64,000 bases of DNA from Paramesorhizobium endophyticum (GTDB lineage: Bacteria > Pseudomonadota > Alphaproteobacteria > Rhizobiales > Rhizobiaceae). The notes below the pieces were generated by a model, which was given only the letters and a program-made list of their open reading frames with translations, did no database searches and was not told where the DNA came from. Numbering within the stretch: position 1 is the first letter of the stretch; each line of letters starts with the position of its first letter. The position numbers and the translations under genes were made by a program. The stretch lies in assembly GCF_014640615.1 (NCBI RefSeq), contig NZ_BMHH01000011.1, positions 62,001-126,000 on the forward strand, given 5' to 3'. This document shows, piece after piece, positions 17,172 through 28,137 of the stretch.

Positions 17172-17816
17172 ATGCTGATGACCCAGAAAACCGACCTTCT
17201 GCTTCCAATCCTCAAAGGCCAGCCAGTCATTCCGGTCCTGCTGATCGACAAGGCTTCCGATGCGGTTCCGCTGGCGCGCGCTCTCGCGGCGGGCGGGCTG
17301 CCTGCCATCGAGATCACGCTGAGGACCGCCGCCGCGCTCGACGCCATCCGCGCCGTGGCGCAGGAAGTACCGGAGGCGATTGTCGGCGCGGGCACCATCC
17401 TCAATGCGCGCCAGTATGAAGAGGCGGCCAAGGCCGGTTCGCGTTTCATCGTCAGCCCCGGCGTGACCGAAGCGATCCGCCAGGCCGCGCGCGACAGCGA
17501 CGTGCCGCTTCTGCCCGGCAGCGTCACGCCCAGCGAGATCATGGCTGCGCGTGAAGAGGGCTACACACTCCTCAAATTCTTCCCCGCCGAGCAGGCCGGC
17601 GGCGCGGCATTCCTGAAATCCCTCGCCTCCCCGCTCGCCGGAACCAGCTTCTGCCCCACTGGCGGCATCAGCCTCGCCAATGCCAAAATCTATCTCTCGC
17701 TCCCCAACGTCGTCTGCGTCGGCGGCTCCTGGGTCGCTCCGAAGGAACTGGTGGAAGCGGGCGAATGGGACAAGGTCACGACGCTTGCAAGGGAAGCGGC
17801 GGGGTTGGCTGCTTAA
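17172..17816 (+). CDS. eda: 2-keto-3-deoxy-6-phosphogluconate aldolase
   Basis: A 214-residue class I aldolase. PVLLIDKASDAVPLARALAA starts the barrel, and GLPAIEITLRTAAAL holds the catalytic Glu. The Schiff-base lysine is in TLLKFFPAE, and phosphate binding is by FCPTGGISLANA. It splits KDPG into pyruvate and glyceraldehyde 3-phosphate in the Entner-Doudoroff pathway, the main sugar route in this group, and may also act on 4-hydroxy-2-oxoglutarate. ATG 17172 follows CGGAGAT; a second ATG at 17178 is equally possible. Confidence 0.93.
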   Translation: MLMTQKTDLLLPILKGQPVIPVLLIDKASDAVPLARALAAGGLPAIEITLRTAAALDAIRAVAQEVPEAIVGAGTILNARQYEEAAKAGSRFIVSPGVTEAIRQAARDSDVPLLPGSVTPSEIMAAREEGYTLLKFFPAEQAGGAAFLKSLASPLAGTSFCPTGGISLANAKIYLSLPNVVCVGGSWVAPKELVEAGEWDKVTTLAREAAGLAA

Positions 17817-17872
17817 CTTTTCGCGAGAGGGCAGTTACCCTGGGCTCACCGTCTCAATAGTGATTGCGCAGC

Positions 17873-19801
17873 TCAGTTCGTCTCCGAAAACTTCGCGATC
17901 GACAGGAACGTCACGGCCTTGCCGGAAAAGCGGTTTGCTTTTTCCGTGGGCAGGGCGCGCTGGAAGCCGGCGGTGTAGACGGTGGTGGGCGCGGTGCGGA
18001 GCGCATCGTTGCGCAGCACCTTGCCGCCCGCAGGCGCAACCCTGGCGACCGGCGTCGCGGACATAGCCAGGCGCGACACCGGCACCGCCGCGGCAGGCTG
18101 GACGATCGCCTCTGGCTCGCGCGCCTCGCCGGAATGGGGCTTGGCGCCTTTTGCCGTCGTTTTCACGCCCGTCTCGACAGCCGCGATGGCGCGTGCCTTG
18201 GGTGCGGCCTCATGGAGCGCCTTGCGCGGCATGGCGGCGGGCGTTACCGAGGCGACCATCTCGGGCGCATGGTCCTCCGCTTCATCGGGCACGGGGACCA
18301 CATCCTCATGAGCGGCAAGCGCAGCCTGTTGCGGCTCGGGCCTTGGCGGCGCGCTTTGCGGCAGCGGATAGGCCGGCATCTCGGCATGGGCCGCAGCGAT
18401 TTCGGCAATCGCGTCACGCTTCGGCTCCGGTTCCTGCACGGCAGCCTCGGCGGCAGCGGCAGCGGGACTCATTTCAGGACGTGGCGCGGGCACCACGGCG
18501 GAGGCAAGGGCCATCGCCGGGTTCTCATGCTTCGGCTTGTTCATCGGCACCGGCACGAAACCGTTCACCAGAGGATTGGGCGCGCTGACGGCTGCCACCT
18601 GCTGCTCCGAAGCGGCCTCGGCATTCGCACGGCCATCCACAGCGGATGCGCTCGGCACATAGCCTGCTGTTCCCGGCGCGGGCGGCTGAAGCGTGTTGGG
18701 CGGCGGCGCGACCATGGCGATCGCGGCCTGCGGCTTCTGGCCCGGCAGCGGCACGGCATAGGCGAGCGCCGGTTGCTCCACAGGCGTTCCCTCCGCCATG
18801 GCAGCGGCGGGACGCGGCGCGTCGAGCGGACGCGGAACCTCGCGCGGCGGCAGCGCAGCGACCAGCGTCTGCTGCGGCGGCCCAGGCGCCGGCTGTGGCT
18901 GTGGCGCCGGGGCGCGCGCGACAGGCGCGGCGGGTGCCTCCTCTTCGGCGACAGGCGCTCTCGGTGTCGCGCGCGACGGCCGCGCGGCGGAAGCCACCGC
19001 GATCTCGCCGCCGGATTCGCTGTTATCCTCTTCCTCGTCAGCCCCGCCGCCGAAGAGCATGGCCAGCAGGCTCTTGCTCTTGCGCGGCGCGCTGGCCATC
19101 ATCACCCCGCCGCTGCCGGACTTGCGGGCTTCATAAGCCGCAAGCGCCGCCTCATAGCCGGGCAATGGCTTCCCGTCGGTCGGCAGATGCAGCGTCTTGC
19201 CATCGGGGAAGAGCGCCAGCAATTCGCGGCGGCTCATGCGCGGCCAGCTGCGCACATTGCCGACATCCATATGCACGAAGGGCGAGCCCGAGCGCGGGTA
19301 ATAGCCGACGCCGCCCGATTGATAGCGCATGCCGATGGCGCGCAGCTTGTTGAGCGGTACGCCGGGAATATAGAAGTCCATCGCCCTGCCGAGCATGTGC
19401 TGGCTCTTCTTCGCGACGCCGCGCGTGCGCGAGCGCAGCATCGAGTTTGTCGCGGGCGAGCGGTAGGCGGAAAGAACGTGAATATACTCGCGCGAGCCGC
19501 TGGCCTTGTAGACCTGCCAGACGAGATCGAACAGGCGCGGGTCCATCTTGGTGGGCTCGTTGCGGCGCCAGTCGCGGAGGAAACGGTTCAATTGATTGAG
19601 GCCGGACGGAATGTAGCGCCCATCCTTCTTGAAGGCGATCTCCGCCCTCTCCTTGGTATGAACGTAATAAAGCTTGAGCGTCCGGGTCTCCGCCGACGCA
19701 AGGGAAGGCGCGAGAATTACGGTAAGGAAAGCGATCCACAGCACACGGCGCGCGAGCACCGCTGCATAAATCCCCCTGAGTGCCGAAATACAGTCCGTCA
19801 A
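17873..19801 (-). CDS. DUF882 / YcbK-like peptidase M15 protein with long Ala/Pro tail
   Basis: A 642-residue protein. A signal peptide covers about residues 1-37 (cleavage near ASLASAETRT). The DUF882 domain (about 40-200) keeps the M15 metallopeptidase signs: YIHVLSAYRSPATN, KKSQHMLGRAMDFYIPG (zinc His and Asp) and SPFVHMDVGNVRSWPRM (zinc His). The last 400 residues are low-complexity, rich in Ala and Pro, without a recognised fold; an acidic GGGADEEEDNSE patch follows the domain. The role is probably periplasmic peptidoglycan cleavage or binding. Relatives are normally about 200 residues shorter or lack such a tail. Confidence 0.8.
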   Translation of the reverse strand: MTDCISALRGIYAAVLARRVLWIAFLTVILAPSLASAETRTLKLYYVHTKERAEIAFKKDGRYIPSGLNQLNRFLRDWRRNEPTKMDPRLFDLVWQVYKASGSREYIHVLSAYRSPATNSMLRSRTRGVAKKSQHMLGRAMDFYIPGVPLNKLRAIGMRYQSGGVGYYPRSGSPFVHMDVGNVRSWPRMSRRELLALFPDGKTLHLPTDGKPLPGYEAALAAYEARKSGSGGVMMASAPRKSKSLLAMLFGGGADEEEDNSESGGEIAVASAARPSRATPRAPVAEEEAPAAPVARAPAPQPQPAPGPPQQTLVAALPPREVPRPLDAPRPAAAMAEGTPVEQPALAYAVPLPGQKPQAAIAMVAPPPNTLQPPAPGTAGYVPSASAVDGRANAEAASEQQVAAVSAPNPLVNGFVPVPMNKPKHENPAMALASAVVPAPRPEMSPAAAAAEAAVQEPEPKRDAIAEIAAAHAEMPAYPLPQSAPPRPEPQQAALAAHEDVVPVPDEAEDHAPEMVASVTPAAMPRKALHEAAPKARAIAAVETGVKTTAKGAKPHSGEAREPEAIVQPAAAVPVSRLAMSATPVARVAPAGGKVLRNDALRTAPTTVYTAGFQRALPTEKANRFSGKAVTFLSIAKFSETN

Positions 19802-19942
19802 TTGCGTAGCCTTGCCATTCTAGCAGTCCCCGAAGGCTGGACTATCGGAATAATGGTTAATGGACGTTTATTGAATACCGAATACGTTTATAGAATGGCA
19901 AAAAAGGCACACCGCAGCATTCAATTAATGCCATGGTAAATG

Positions 19943-19956
19943 GCTTGTTAACAAGC
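19943..19956. promoter_or_regulatory. Perfect 14-bp palindrome upstream of the DUF882 gene
   Basis: GCTTGTTAACAAGC (19943-19956) lies in the 200-bp AT-rich gap between the response regulator stop and the DUF882 start, both genes being on the minus strand. No T-run follows, so an operator is more likely than a terminator. The binding protein is unknown. Confidence 0.35.
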
Positions 19957-20002
19957 TTTCAGTAGCGCTAATCTTCGCGGGCTGTCATCCGCCGCGTCGC
20001 CG

Positions 20003-21538
<1,536 letters not shown>

Positions 21539-21759
21539 CTGACATAAATCGGAACTGGATCAACATGGCCGAGGAATCTAAACAAAAAGCCGCCAACGAA
21601 GCCCGCTTTTGACTAAAATGCGTTTCGCATCCCGGCTCTTTCGATTTTGAAATTCGCCATACGGCCTGTATCGGTAGTACGAATTTCAAAAACGGGACAC
21701 TGGCCGCAGCGTCCCAGGAAGTGAAGAATAGTATGAATGGCGAATTTAAGGAACCTCTT

Positions 21760-23613
21760 ATGAATAGCTCCCCGGAACTTGCCCGCCAATCTATTGGGAA
21801 CGAGGCTGCCGCCGCACGGCCGCAGGCTCAAAATCTGGGCGATCTGCCGGAATGGAACCTCGCCGATCTCTACCCCGCGATGGACTCCGCCGAACTTGCC
21901 GCCGACATGGAGAAAGCCGCCCGCGACGCCGCGGCCTTCGAGGAACGCTGGAAGGGCAAGCTCGCGGCGGAAGCGGCGAAGCCCGATGGCGGCGAACTGG
22001 CGGAAGCGATCAAGGCCTTCGAGGCGCTGGAAGAGCTGATGGGTCGCATCTATTCTTACGCGGGCCTTCTCTATGCGGGCGACACGTCCGACCCCAAGCG
22101 CGCGAAGTTCTATGGCGATGTGCAGGGAAAGATGACCGACGCCAGCCGTCACCTGATCTTCTTCGGGCTGGAACTCAACCACATCGACGATGCTGTCATC
22201 GAAAAGGCGATGGACGCCAATCCCGCCATCGGCCATTACCGGCCCTGGCTCGTGGATCTGCGCAAGGACAAGCCCTACCAGCTTGAAGACCGCATCGAGC
22301 AGCTGTTCCATGAAAAGTCGGTGACCGGCTATAGCGCCTGGAACCGCCTGTTCGACGAGACGATGACGGCGCTGCGCTTCACCGTCAATGGCGAGCAGCT
22401 ACCCATCGAGCCGACGCTCAACCTCCTGCAGGATCCTGACGGCGCGGTGCGCAAAAAAGCTTCGGAAGCGCTGGCCGAGACCTTCACCGCCAATTTGCGC
22501 ACCTTCACGCTCATCACCAACACGCTGGCCAAGGACAAGGAGATTTCCGACCGCTGGCGCGGCTTCAAGGACATCGCCGACTCCCGCCATCTGGCCAACC
22601 GCGTCGAGCCGGAAGTGGTGGATGCTTTGGCGAAAGCCGTACGCGAAGCCTATCCGCGCCTTTCGCACCGTTATTATGCGATGAAGGCCAAATGGCTGGG
22701 CCTGCCCGTGCTGGAAAACTGGGACCGCAACGCGCCCCTGCCCGAGACGCCGCAGGCGGTGATTCCGTGGGACGAGGCGAAGGCGACGGTACTGTCGGCC
22801 TATGCCGGCTTCGCCCCTGAAATGGCCGATATCGCCCGCGACTTCTTCGACAGGAAGTGGATCGACGCGCCGACGCGCCCCGGCAAGGCCCCCGGCGCCT
22901 TCGCGCACCCCACCGTGCCTTCCGCCCACCCCTACGTGCTCCTCAACTATATGGGCAAGCCGCGCGACGTGATGACGCTGGCGCATGAGCTTGGCCATGG
23001 CGTGCATCAGGTGCTGGCGGGCAGGCAGGGCGCGCTGATGGCATCCACCCCGCTCACGCTCGCCGAAACCGCCTCCGTCTTCGGCGAAATGCTGACCTTC
23101 CGCTCATTGCTGGAGGCTACGCAGGACAAGCGTGAGCGCAAGGCCATGCTGGCGCAGAAGGCCGAGGACATGATCAACACGGTCGTCCGCCAGATCGCCT
23201 TCTACGAATTCGAGCGCCGCGTCCACACCGAGCGCCGCAATGGGGAACTGACGGCGGAGCGCATCGGCGAAATCTGGCTCGACGTGCAGCGCGAGAGCCT
23301 TGGCGACGCCGTGCGACTCAATCCGGGCTACGAGACCTTCTGGACCTATATCCCCCACTTCATCCACTCGCCCTTCTACGTCTACGCCTACGCCTTCGGC
23401 GACTGCCTGGTGAACTCGCTCTACGCCGTCTACCAGAACAGCGAAAAAGGCTTTCAGGACAAATATTTCGAGATGTTGAAAGCGGGCGGCACCAAGCATC
23501 ACAAGGAACTGCTCGCGCCATTCGGGCTCGATGCGTCGGATCCCGGCTTCTGGCAGAAGGGCCTGTCGGTGATCGAAGGGATCATCGATGAGCTGGAGGG
23601 GATGGAAAAGTAA
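21760..23613 (+). CDS. pepF: Oligoendopeptidase F, M3 metallopeptidase
   Basis: A 617-residue zinc peptidase. The active motif is MTLAHELGHGVHQVLAG (HEXXH) near residue 410, with the third ligand Glu in LAETASVFGEML. The N-terminal LPEWNLADLYPAMDSAEL is the usual PepF opening. It degrades short peptides in the cytoplasm. I chose ATG 21760 because AAGGAA lies 7 bp before it; the ORF is open from GTG 21721 and a second ATG at 21733. A palindromic repeat separates it from pabB. Confidence 0.92.
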   Translation: MNSSPELARQSIGNEAAAARPQAQNLGDLPEWNLADLYPAMDSAELAADMEKAARDAAAFEERWKGKLAAEAAKPDGGELAEAIKAFEALEELMGRIYSYAGLLYAGDTSDPKRAKFYGDVQGKMTDASRHLIFFGLELNHIDDAVIEKAMDANPAIGHYRPWLVDLRKDKPYQLEDRIEQLFHEKSVTGYSAWNRLFDETMTALRFTVNGEQLPIEPTLNLLQDPDGAVRKKASEALAETFTANLRTFTLITNTLAKDKEISDRWRGFKDIADSRHLANRVEPEVVDALAKAVREAYPRLSHRYYAMKAKWLGLPVLENWDRNAPLPETPQAVIPWDEAKATVLSAYAGFAPEMADIARDFFDRKWIDAPTRPGKAPGAFAHPTVPSAHPYVLLNYMGKPRDVMTLAHELGHGVHQVLAGRQGALMASTPLTLAETASVFGEMLTFRSLLEATQDKRERKAMLAQKAEDMINTVVRQIAFYEFERRVHTERRNGELTAERIGEIWLDVQRESLGDAVRLNPGYETFWTYIPHFIHSPFYVYAYAFGDCLVNSLYAVYQNSEKGFQDKYFEMLKAGGTKHHKELLAPFGLDASDPGFWQKGLSVIEGIIDELEGMEK

Positions 23614-23643
23614 TCAGAGCAAGTTCTTTCGATGGCATCGCTA

Positions 23644-23815
23644 GGCGCCCCCCTCTGTCCTGCCGGACATCTCCCCCGCGAGGGGGGAGATTGGGCGGCA
23701 TTGCTCTCCGCGTCCATTCAGCGACGTTTGCGTTCTGCACAGGCGAAACTGGCAGCTAATCTCCCCCCTTGCGGGAGAGATGCCCGGCAGGGCAGAGGGG
23801 GGCGCTGTCCCGCCA
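23644..23815. repeat. Palindromic repeat (CCCCCTCTGCCC family), pepF-pabB gap
   Basis: The left end GGCGCCCCCCTCTGTCCTGC is mirrored by GGCAGAGGGGGGCGCTGTCC on the right, with inner ATCTCCCCC/GGGAGAGAT arms. It is closely related to the element at 11896-12060. It ends 14 bp before the pabB start, so pabB has no free promoter region of its own. Confidence 0.8.
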
Positions 23816-23829
23816 GCGTTTCCAATTAA

Positions 23830-24972
23830 ATGGAAAACCCCCTCATCCTCTTCCGCGACGACCCCGCCCAGCGCGAACTCCTCTTCGCCGGCCCGTCGCA
23901 AATCATAACCGCCGAACACCCGGACGACTTCGAACCGGCCTTCACCGCCCTGCAATCCGCCCATGAAGCAGGTAAGTGGCTGGCGGGCTATCTCTCCTAT
24001 GAGGCAGGCTATCTCCTTGAACGGAAACTAAAGTCTCGCCTCCCATCCAACCGCCGCGCGCCGCTTCTCTGCTTCGGCGTCTTCGACGGCCCATCGGACC
24101 TCGGCCTGCCCGACCGCAAGCCGCAGAACGAACCATTCCTCACCGACGCCCGCGCCGCGTGGAGTTTCCCCGACTACGAAAAGCGCTTCGCCCGCCTCCA
24201 CCGTCATTTGCGCGAGGGCGATTGCTACCAGGGCAATCTGACCTTCCCCGTCCATGCCCGCTGGTCGGGCGATCCGCTGGCCGCCTTCGATGCTCTCACC
24301 GCCCGCCAGCCTGTCCGCTATGGCGCGTTCGTCGATCTTGGTGGACCGATCATCCTGTCGCGTTCGCCGGAGCTGTTCTTCGACATCGACAATGACGGCT
24401 GGATCGAAACCCACCCGATGAAGGGCACGACGCCGCGCGGAAAAACGCCCGAGGAAGACGACCGCCTCCGCGATTTCCTGATCCACGACCCCAAAAGCCA
24501 GGCGGAAAACCGCATGATCGTCGATCTCCTGCGCAACGACATATCATTGATCAGCGACCCGGCGAGCCTATATGTACCGGAGCTTTTCAAGGTCGAGCGC
24601 TATCCGACCGTCCACCAGATGGTGTCGAAAGTGCGCGCCCGCCTCAACCCGGGCCTCACGCTTCGCGCCATTTTCGCGGCGCTTTTTCCCTGCGGCTCGA
24701 TAACCGGCGCGCCGAAGATCCGCGCCATGGAAATCCTGTCCGAGCTTGAAGAAGCCCCGCGCGACGTATATTGCGGTGCGATTGGCTGGATAGGGCCGCA
24801 AGGCCGGATGCGCTTCAATGTGGCCATCCGCACCATTTCGCTCTATCCTGACGGCAATGCCACTTTCAACATCGGCGGTGGAATCGTATTCGATTCAACC
24901 GCTGAGGCGGAGTATGAGGAATGTCTTCTGAAAGCCCGGTTCGCAACGGGAACGGTCCCGATTACGAACTGA
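23830..24972 (+). CDS. pabB: Aminodeoxychorismate synthase component I
   Basis: A 380-residue chorismate-binding enzyme. The chorismate domain has KGTTPRGKTPEEDDRL, then AENRMIVDLLRND, FPCGSITGAPKIRAMEI and GAIGWIGPQGRMRFNVAIRT, all hallmark motifs. With a PabA glutaminase it converts chorismate to 4-amino-4-deoxychorismate for folate. The N-terminal part is shorter than in anthranilate synthase. The gene abuts the repeat at 23644-23815 and shows no clear ribosome-binding site. The next gene overlaps by 52 bp, so the two pab genes are coupled. Confidence 0.92.
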   Translation: MENPLILFRDDPAQRELLFAGPSQIITAEHPDDFEPAFTALQSAHEAGKWLAGYLSYEAGYLLERKLKSRLPSNRRAPLLCFGVFDGPSDLGLPDRKPQNEPFLTDARAAWSFPDYEKRFARLHRHLREGDCYQGNLTFPVHARWSGDPLAAFDALTARQPVRYGAFVDLGGPIILSRSPELFFDIDNDGWIETHPMKGTTPRGKTPEEDDRLRDFLIHDPKSQAENRMIVDLLRNDISLISDPASLYVPELFKVERYPTVHQMVSKVRARLNPGLTLRAIFAALFPCGSITGAPKIRAMEILSELEEAPRDVYCGAIGWIGPQGRMRFNVAIRTISLYPDGNATFNIGGGIVFDSTAEAEYEECLLKARFATGTVPITN

Positions 24973-25580
24973 TCGAGACGCTGCGATGGGAGCCGCTCTG
25001 TGGTTTCCTGCGGCTGCAACGTCATCTGGCGCGGCTGGAGCACTCTGCCCAAGCGCTGAGCTTCCCCTTCGATGAGACGGCGATCCGCGCCAGGCTGGAG
25101 AGCGTCGCCAGGGGCGATCAGGCGCTGCGCGTTCGCCTGGCGCTCGATCTGGGCGGCACCGTCAGCGTCACCGCGCAACCTTTCACCCCGCTTTCCCCCG
25201 ATACCATCTGGCGCGTCGCCATCGCCCACACCCGGCTCGACAAAAAGGACCCGCTGCTCCACCACAAGACGACGCGGCGGCAGATTTACGAGGCGGCGCG
25301 GGCCGAATTCTCCCGCGACGACGTGGACGAGGTGATCCTCCTCAACAATGAAGGCCGCGTCTGCGAAGGCACCATCACCTCGGTCTTCGCCGATCATGGG
25401 GGCACCTGCTGCGCCACCCCGGCGCTCGACTGCGGCCTCCTGCCCGGCATCCTGCGCGGCGAACTCCTCGCCGGCGGCATCGTCCATGAGGCGGAACTCA
25501 CCGAAGACGATCTGCGCAAGGCGAAGAACATCCTCGTCGGGAATTCGCTCCGCGGGCTGATCCGGGCGCGGCTGTTGTAA
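24921..25580 (+). CDS. Class IV aminotransferase, probable aminodeoxychorismate lyase
   Basis: A 219-residue PLP enzyme, smaller than full branched-chain aminotransferases. LLHHKTTRRQIYEAAR holds the PLP lysine. EVILLNNEGRVCEGTITSVF is the conserved class IV motif, and LLPGILRGELL binds the cofactor phosphate. Following pabB and overlapping it by 52 bp (different frame), it most likely is the 4-amino-4-deoxychorismate lyase that makes 4-aminobenzoate, equivalent to PabC. The family also contains D-alanine aminotransferases, so the symbol is withheld. Confidence 0.83.
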   Translation: MSSESPVRNGNGPDYELIETLRWEPLCGFLRLQRHLARLEHSAQALSFPFDETAIRARLESVARGDQALRVRLALDLGGTVSVTAQPFTPLSPDTIWRVAIAHTRLDKKDPLLHHKTTRRQIYEAARAEFSRDDVDEVILLNNEGRVCEGTITSVFADHGGTCCATPALDCGLLPGILRGELLAGGIVHEAELTEDDLRKAKNILVGNSLRGLIRARLL

Positions 25581-25743
25581 ACTGCACGAAAATTAACGCT
25601 CTTTACTCATCTGCATCCAAATGATGCAGGGAGAATGCATTGCCGCACTTTATTGTGACGAGAAACTATGGTTTAGCCGGAGTTGGACCCCTTACAAGGA
25701 ACATTCTGCACGAAACATCGAACCCAGATCGGAGATACTGGAA

Positions 25744-27189
25744 ATGGCGGAAGCGAAATGGCCGATTTACGGCGAAATCACCGGCCCTATTGTTATGATC
25801 GGCTTCGGGTCGATCGGGCGCGGTACCCTGCCGCTGATCGAACGCCATTTCAAATTCGACAAATCGCGTCTGGTCATCATTGACCCCAGCGACGCAAACA
25901 GGAAGATCGCCGAGGACAAGGGCTACCGTTTCTTCCAGCAGGCGATCACGAAGGACAATTACAAATCCATCCTCGCGCCATTGCTGAACGAGGGTGAAGG
26001 CCAGGCCTTCTGCGTCAACCTCTCGGTCGATACCTCCTCGCTCGATCTGATGAAATTCTGCCGTGAAGAAGGCGCGCTCTACATCGACACCGTGGTAGAG
26101 CCGTGGCTCGGCTTCTATTTCGACGACAAGGCCGACAATGCCGCGCGCACCAACTATGCGCTGCGCGAGACGGTGCGGGCCGAGAAGAAGAAAAACCCCG
26201 GCGGCACCACCGCCGTCTCCTGCTGCGGCGCCAATCCCGGCATGGTCTCCTGGTTCGTGAAGAAGGCGCTTGTCGATCTCGCCATCGAACTGAAGCTCGA
26301 CTTCACCGAGCCCGCCGTTGACGATCGCGAGGGCTGGGCCAAGCTGATGAAAAAGGCCGGCGTCAAGGGCATTCACATTGCCGAGCGCGACACGCAGCGC
26401 GCCAAAGAGCCCAAACCGCTCAACGTGTTCTGGAATACATGGTCGGTCGAAGGCTTCATCGCCGAAGGCCTTCAGCCGGCGGAGCTTGGCTGGGGCACGC
26501 ACGAAAAATGGATGCCGAAGAACGCCCGCGAGCAGAAGAAGGGCAACAAGGCCGCCATCTTCCTCGAGCAGCCCGGCGCGAACACGCGCGTGCGCAGCTG
26601 GTGCCCGACACCGGGCCCGCAATATGGCTTCCTTGTCACCCATAACGAATCCATCTCGATCGCCGATTTCTTCACCGTGCGCGACAAGAAGGACGAGGTG
26701 GTCTACCGCCCGACCTGCCATTACGCCTACCATCCCGCTAATGATGCGATGCTCTCGCTCGACGAGATGTTCGGCGCGGCCGGTAAGCCACAGCCGGTCC
26801 TGCATGTGCTGGAAGAGGGTGAACTCCTCGACGGCATCGACGAGCTGGGCGTGCTGCTCTACGGCCACGACCGCAATGCCTATTGGTATGGCTCACAGCT
26901 CTCGCTGGAGGAAGCCCGCAAGCTCGCCCCTTACCAGAACGCCACCGGCCTTCAGGTATCGTCCGCCGTGCTCGCGGGCATGGTCTGGGCGCTGGAGAAT
27001 CCGGAAGCCGGCATCGTCGAGACCGACGAGATGGACTACAAGCGCTGCCTCGAAGTGCAATCGCCTTACCTCGGTCCCGTGAAAGGTTATTACACCGACT
27101 GGACCCCGCTCGAAGGCCGCCCCGGCTTCTTCAAGGAAGACCTCGACACGAAGGATCCCTGGCAGTTCAGGAATATTCTGGTGCGGTAA
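25744..27189 (+). CDS. hss: Homospermidine synthase
   Basis: A 481-residue enzyme. The N-terminal NAD-binding motif GPIVMIGFGSIGRGTLPLIE is clear, and AVSCCGANPGMVSWFVKKAL and VRSWCPTPGPQYGFLVTHNES match bacterial homospermidine synthases. It joins two putrescines, releasing ammonia, to make sym-homospermidine, the characteristic polyamine of many Rhizobiales. The putrescine should come from the decarboxylase at 8411-9544. ATG 25744 follows GGAGATACTGGAA; the ORF extends upstream to 25621 without similarity. A repeat lies directly after the stop. Confidence 0.94.
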   Translation: MAEAKWPIYGEITGPIVMIGFGSIGRGTLPLIERHFKFDKSRLVIIDPSDANRKIAEDKGYRFFQQAITKDNYKSILAPLLNEGEGQAFCVNLSVDTSSLDLMKFCREEGALYIDTVVEPWLGFYFDDKADNAARTNYALRETVRAEKKKNPGGTTAVSCCGANPGMVSWFVKKALVDLAIELKLDFTEPAVDDREGWAKLMKKAGVKGIHIAERDTQRAKEPKPLNVFWNTWSVEGFIAEGLQPAELGWGTHEKWMPKNAREQKKGNKAAIFLEQPGANTRVRSWCPTPGPQYGFLVTHNESISIADFFTVRDKKDEVVYRPTCHYAYHPANDAMLSLDEMFGAAGKPQPVLHVLEEGELLDGIDELGVLLYGHDRNAYWYGSQLSLEEARKLAPYQNATGLQVSSAVLAGMVWALENPEAGIVETDEMDYKRCLEVQSPYLGPVKGYYTDWTPLEGRPGFFKEDLDTKDPWQFRNILVR

Positions 27190-27196
27190 TCCCAAG

Positions 27197-27400
27197 CGCT
27201 CCCTTCCCCCTTGCGGGGATTGAGGAGCGTTCGGTCGAAGACCGAGGAAAAGCCAACGATTTGGCTTTTCCAGCGACGAACCCCGCGTCAGCGGGCGGAT
27301 GGGGTGGTGACGTTGCGCTACTTCTGGAGATCATGGCGTAAACGTCACCACCCCCACCCGACCCTTCGGGCCACCCTCCCCGCAAGGGGGAGGGAAGGCG
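27197..27400. repeat. Palindromic intergenic element (GTGGTGACG family), extended copy
   Basis: It has the same ends as 7580-7725, with GGGGTGGTGACG and CGTCACCACCCCCACCCG halves, but the left side carries an extra insert of about 60 bp (ATTGAGGAGCGTTCGGTCGA and CCAACGATTTGGCTTTTCCA). The insert itself has GGAAAAGCC...GGCTTTTCC complementarity. Confidence 0.75.
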
Positions 27401-27513
27401 CCAACCCGTTGCCAAAATACCACACACCTCTCCCCCTCCCCTCAATGGGCTTGTTTTCGTTAAAATTTGGATACATCAGAGGAGAGGCCCAATCTGAACG
27501 GGAGAGCCAGACC

Positions 27514-27891
27514 ATGAAACGTTTAAACACGGCGGCAGCCCTTGCAGTCATTTCCGTGACTCTCGCGGCCTGTCAGTCCGCCGGCCCCATCGGCGGCAAT
27601 GCCCCCACCGTGATCGGTCGTGGCGGCATCGAAGGCAATTGGGTCGATGCGAACGGCATCACCTCCAGCTTCAATTCCGGCGTCTTCGTCACGCGGACGA
27701 CCGACACCAACGAGAAGCTCGCCGAAGGCAGCTACCGCTACGAAAACCCGCAGCTCGTCGCCATCGACATGCGCTCGCTCGTGCGCGGCACCACCTCGCG
27801 CGTCAATTGCGCCGTGGTTTCGCCCTCGCAGCTCAACTGCACTTCCTCCGCCGGGTCGCAATTCTCGCTGACCCGCAAGGCCGCTGGGTAA
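27514..27891 (+). CDS. omp10: Outer-membrane lipoprotein Omp10
   Basis: A 125-residue lipoprotein. The signal peptide MKRLNTAAALAVISVTLAAC ends in a lipobox with Cys20. The mature part (GIEGNWVDANGI, then TRTTDTNEKLAEGSYRY, then RGTTSRVNCAVVSPSQLNC) is strongly like Brucella Omp10, a surface lipoprotein of the outer membrane, from memory of that sequence. Two cysteines in the mature part, in VNCA and LNCT, may pair. ATG 27514 follows GGGAGAG. The hemH gene downstream agrees with a Brucella-like context. Confidence 0.88.
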   Translation: MKRLNTAAALAVISVTLAACQSAGPIGGNAPTVIGRGGIEGNWVDANGITSSFNSGVFVTRTTDTNEKLAEGSYRYENPQLVAIDMRSLVRGTTSRVNCAVVSPSQLNCTSSAGSQFSLTRKAAG

Positions 27892-27900
27892 TTTATAAAC

Positions 27901-27972
27901 GCTGGCGGGACAGCGCCTCCCTCGGCCCTCCTGAGCGTGTCGAAGGGCGGACAGAGGGGGGCGCTGTCCCGC
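27901..27972. repeat. Palindromic repeat (CTGTCCCGCC ends) after omp10
   Basis: GGCGGGACAGCGCCTCCCTC on the left is mirrored by AGAGGGGGGCGCTGTCCCGC on the right, enclosing about 30 bp. It belongs to the same family as 33155-33214 and 23644-23815. It may act as the omp10 transcript end. Confidence 0.7.
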
Positions 27973-28137
27973 AAAGGCTATTATTTTCTCCCCTTTTCGA
28001 TAACCATCTCCCGCCTCTCCCAAAATATTAACAAAATATAACTTTCCACTTGCATAAGACATCGCAAGATGTTTGCATCAGGCATCTCGGTGGGGGCCGA
28101 GGTGCTAGCGGGCGAGTTCACAGGGAGACAAGTAGTA

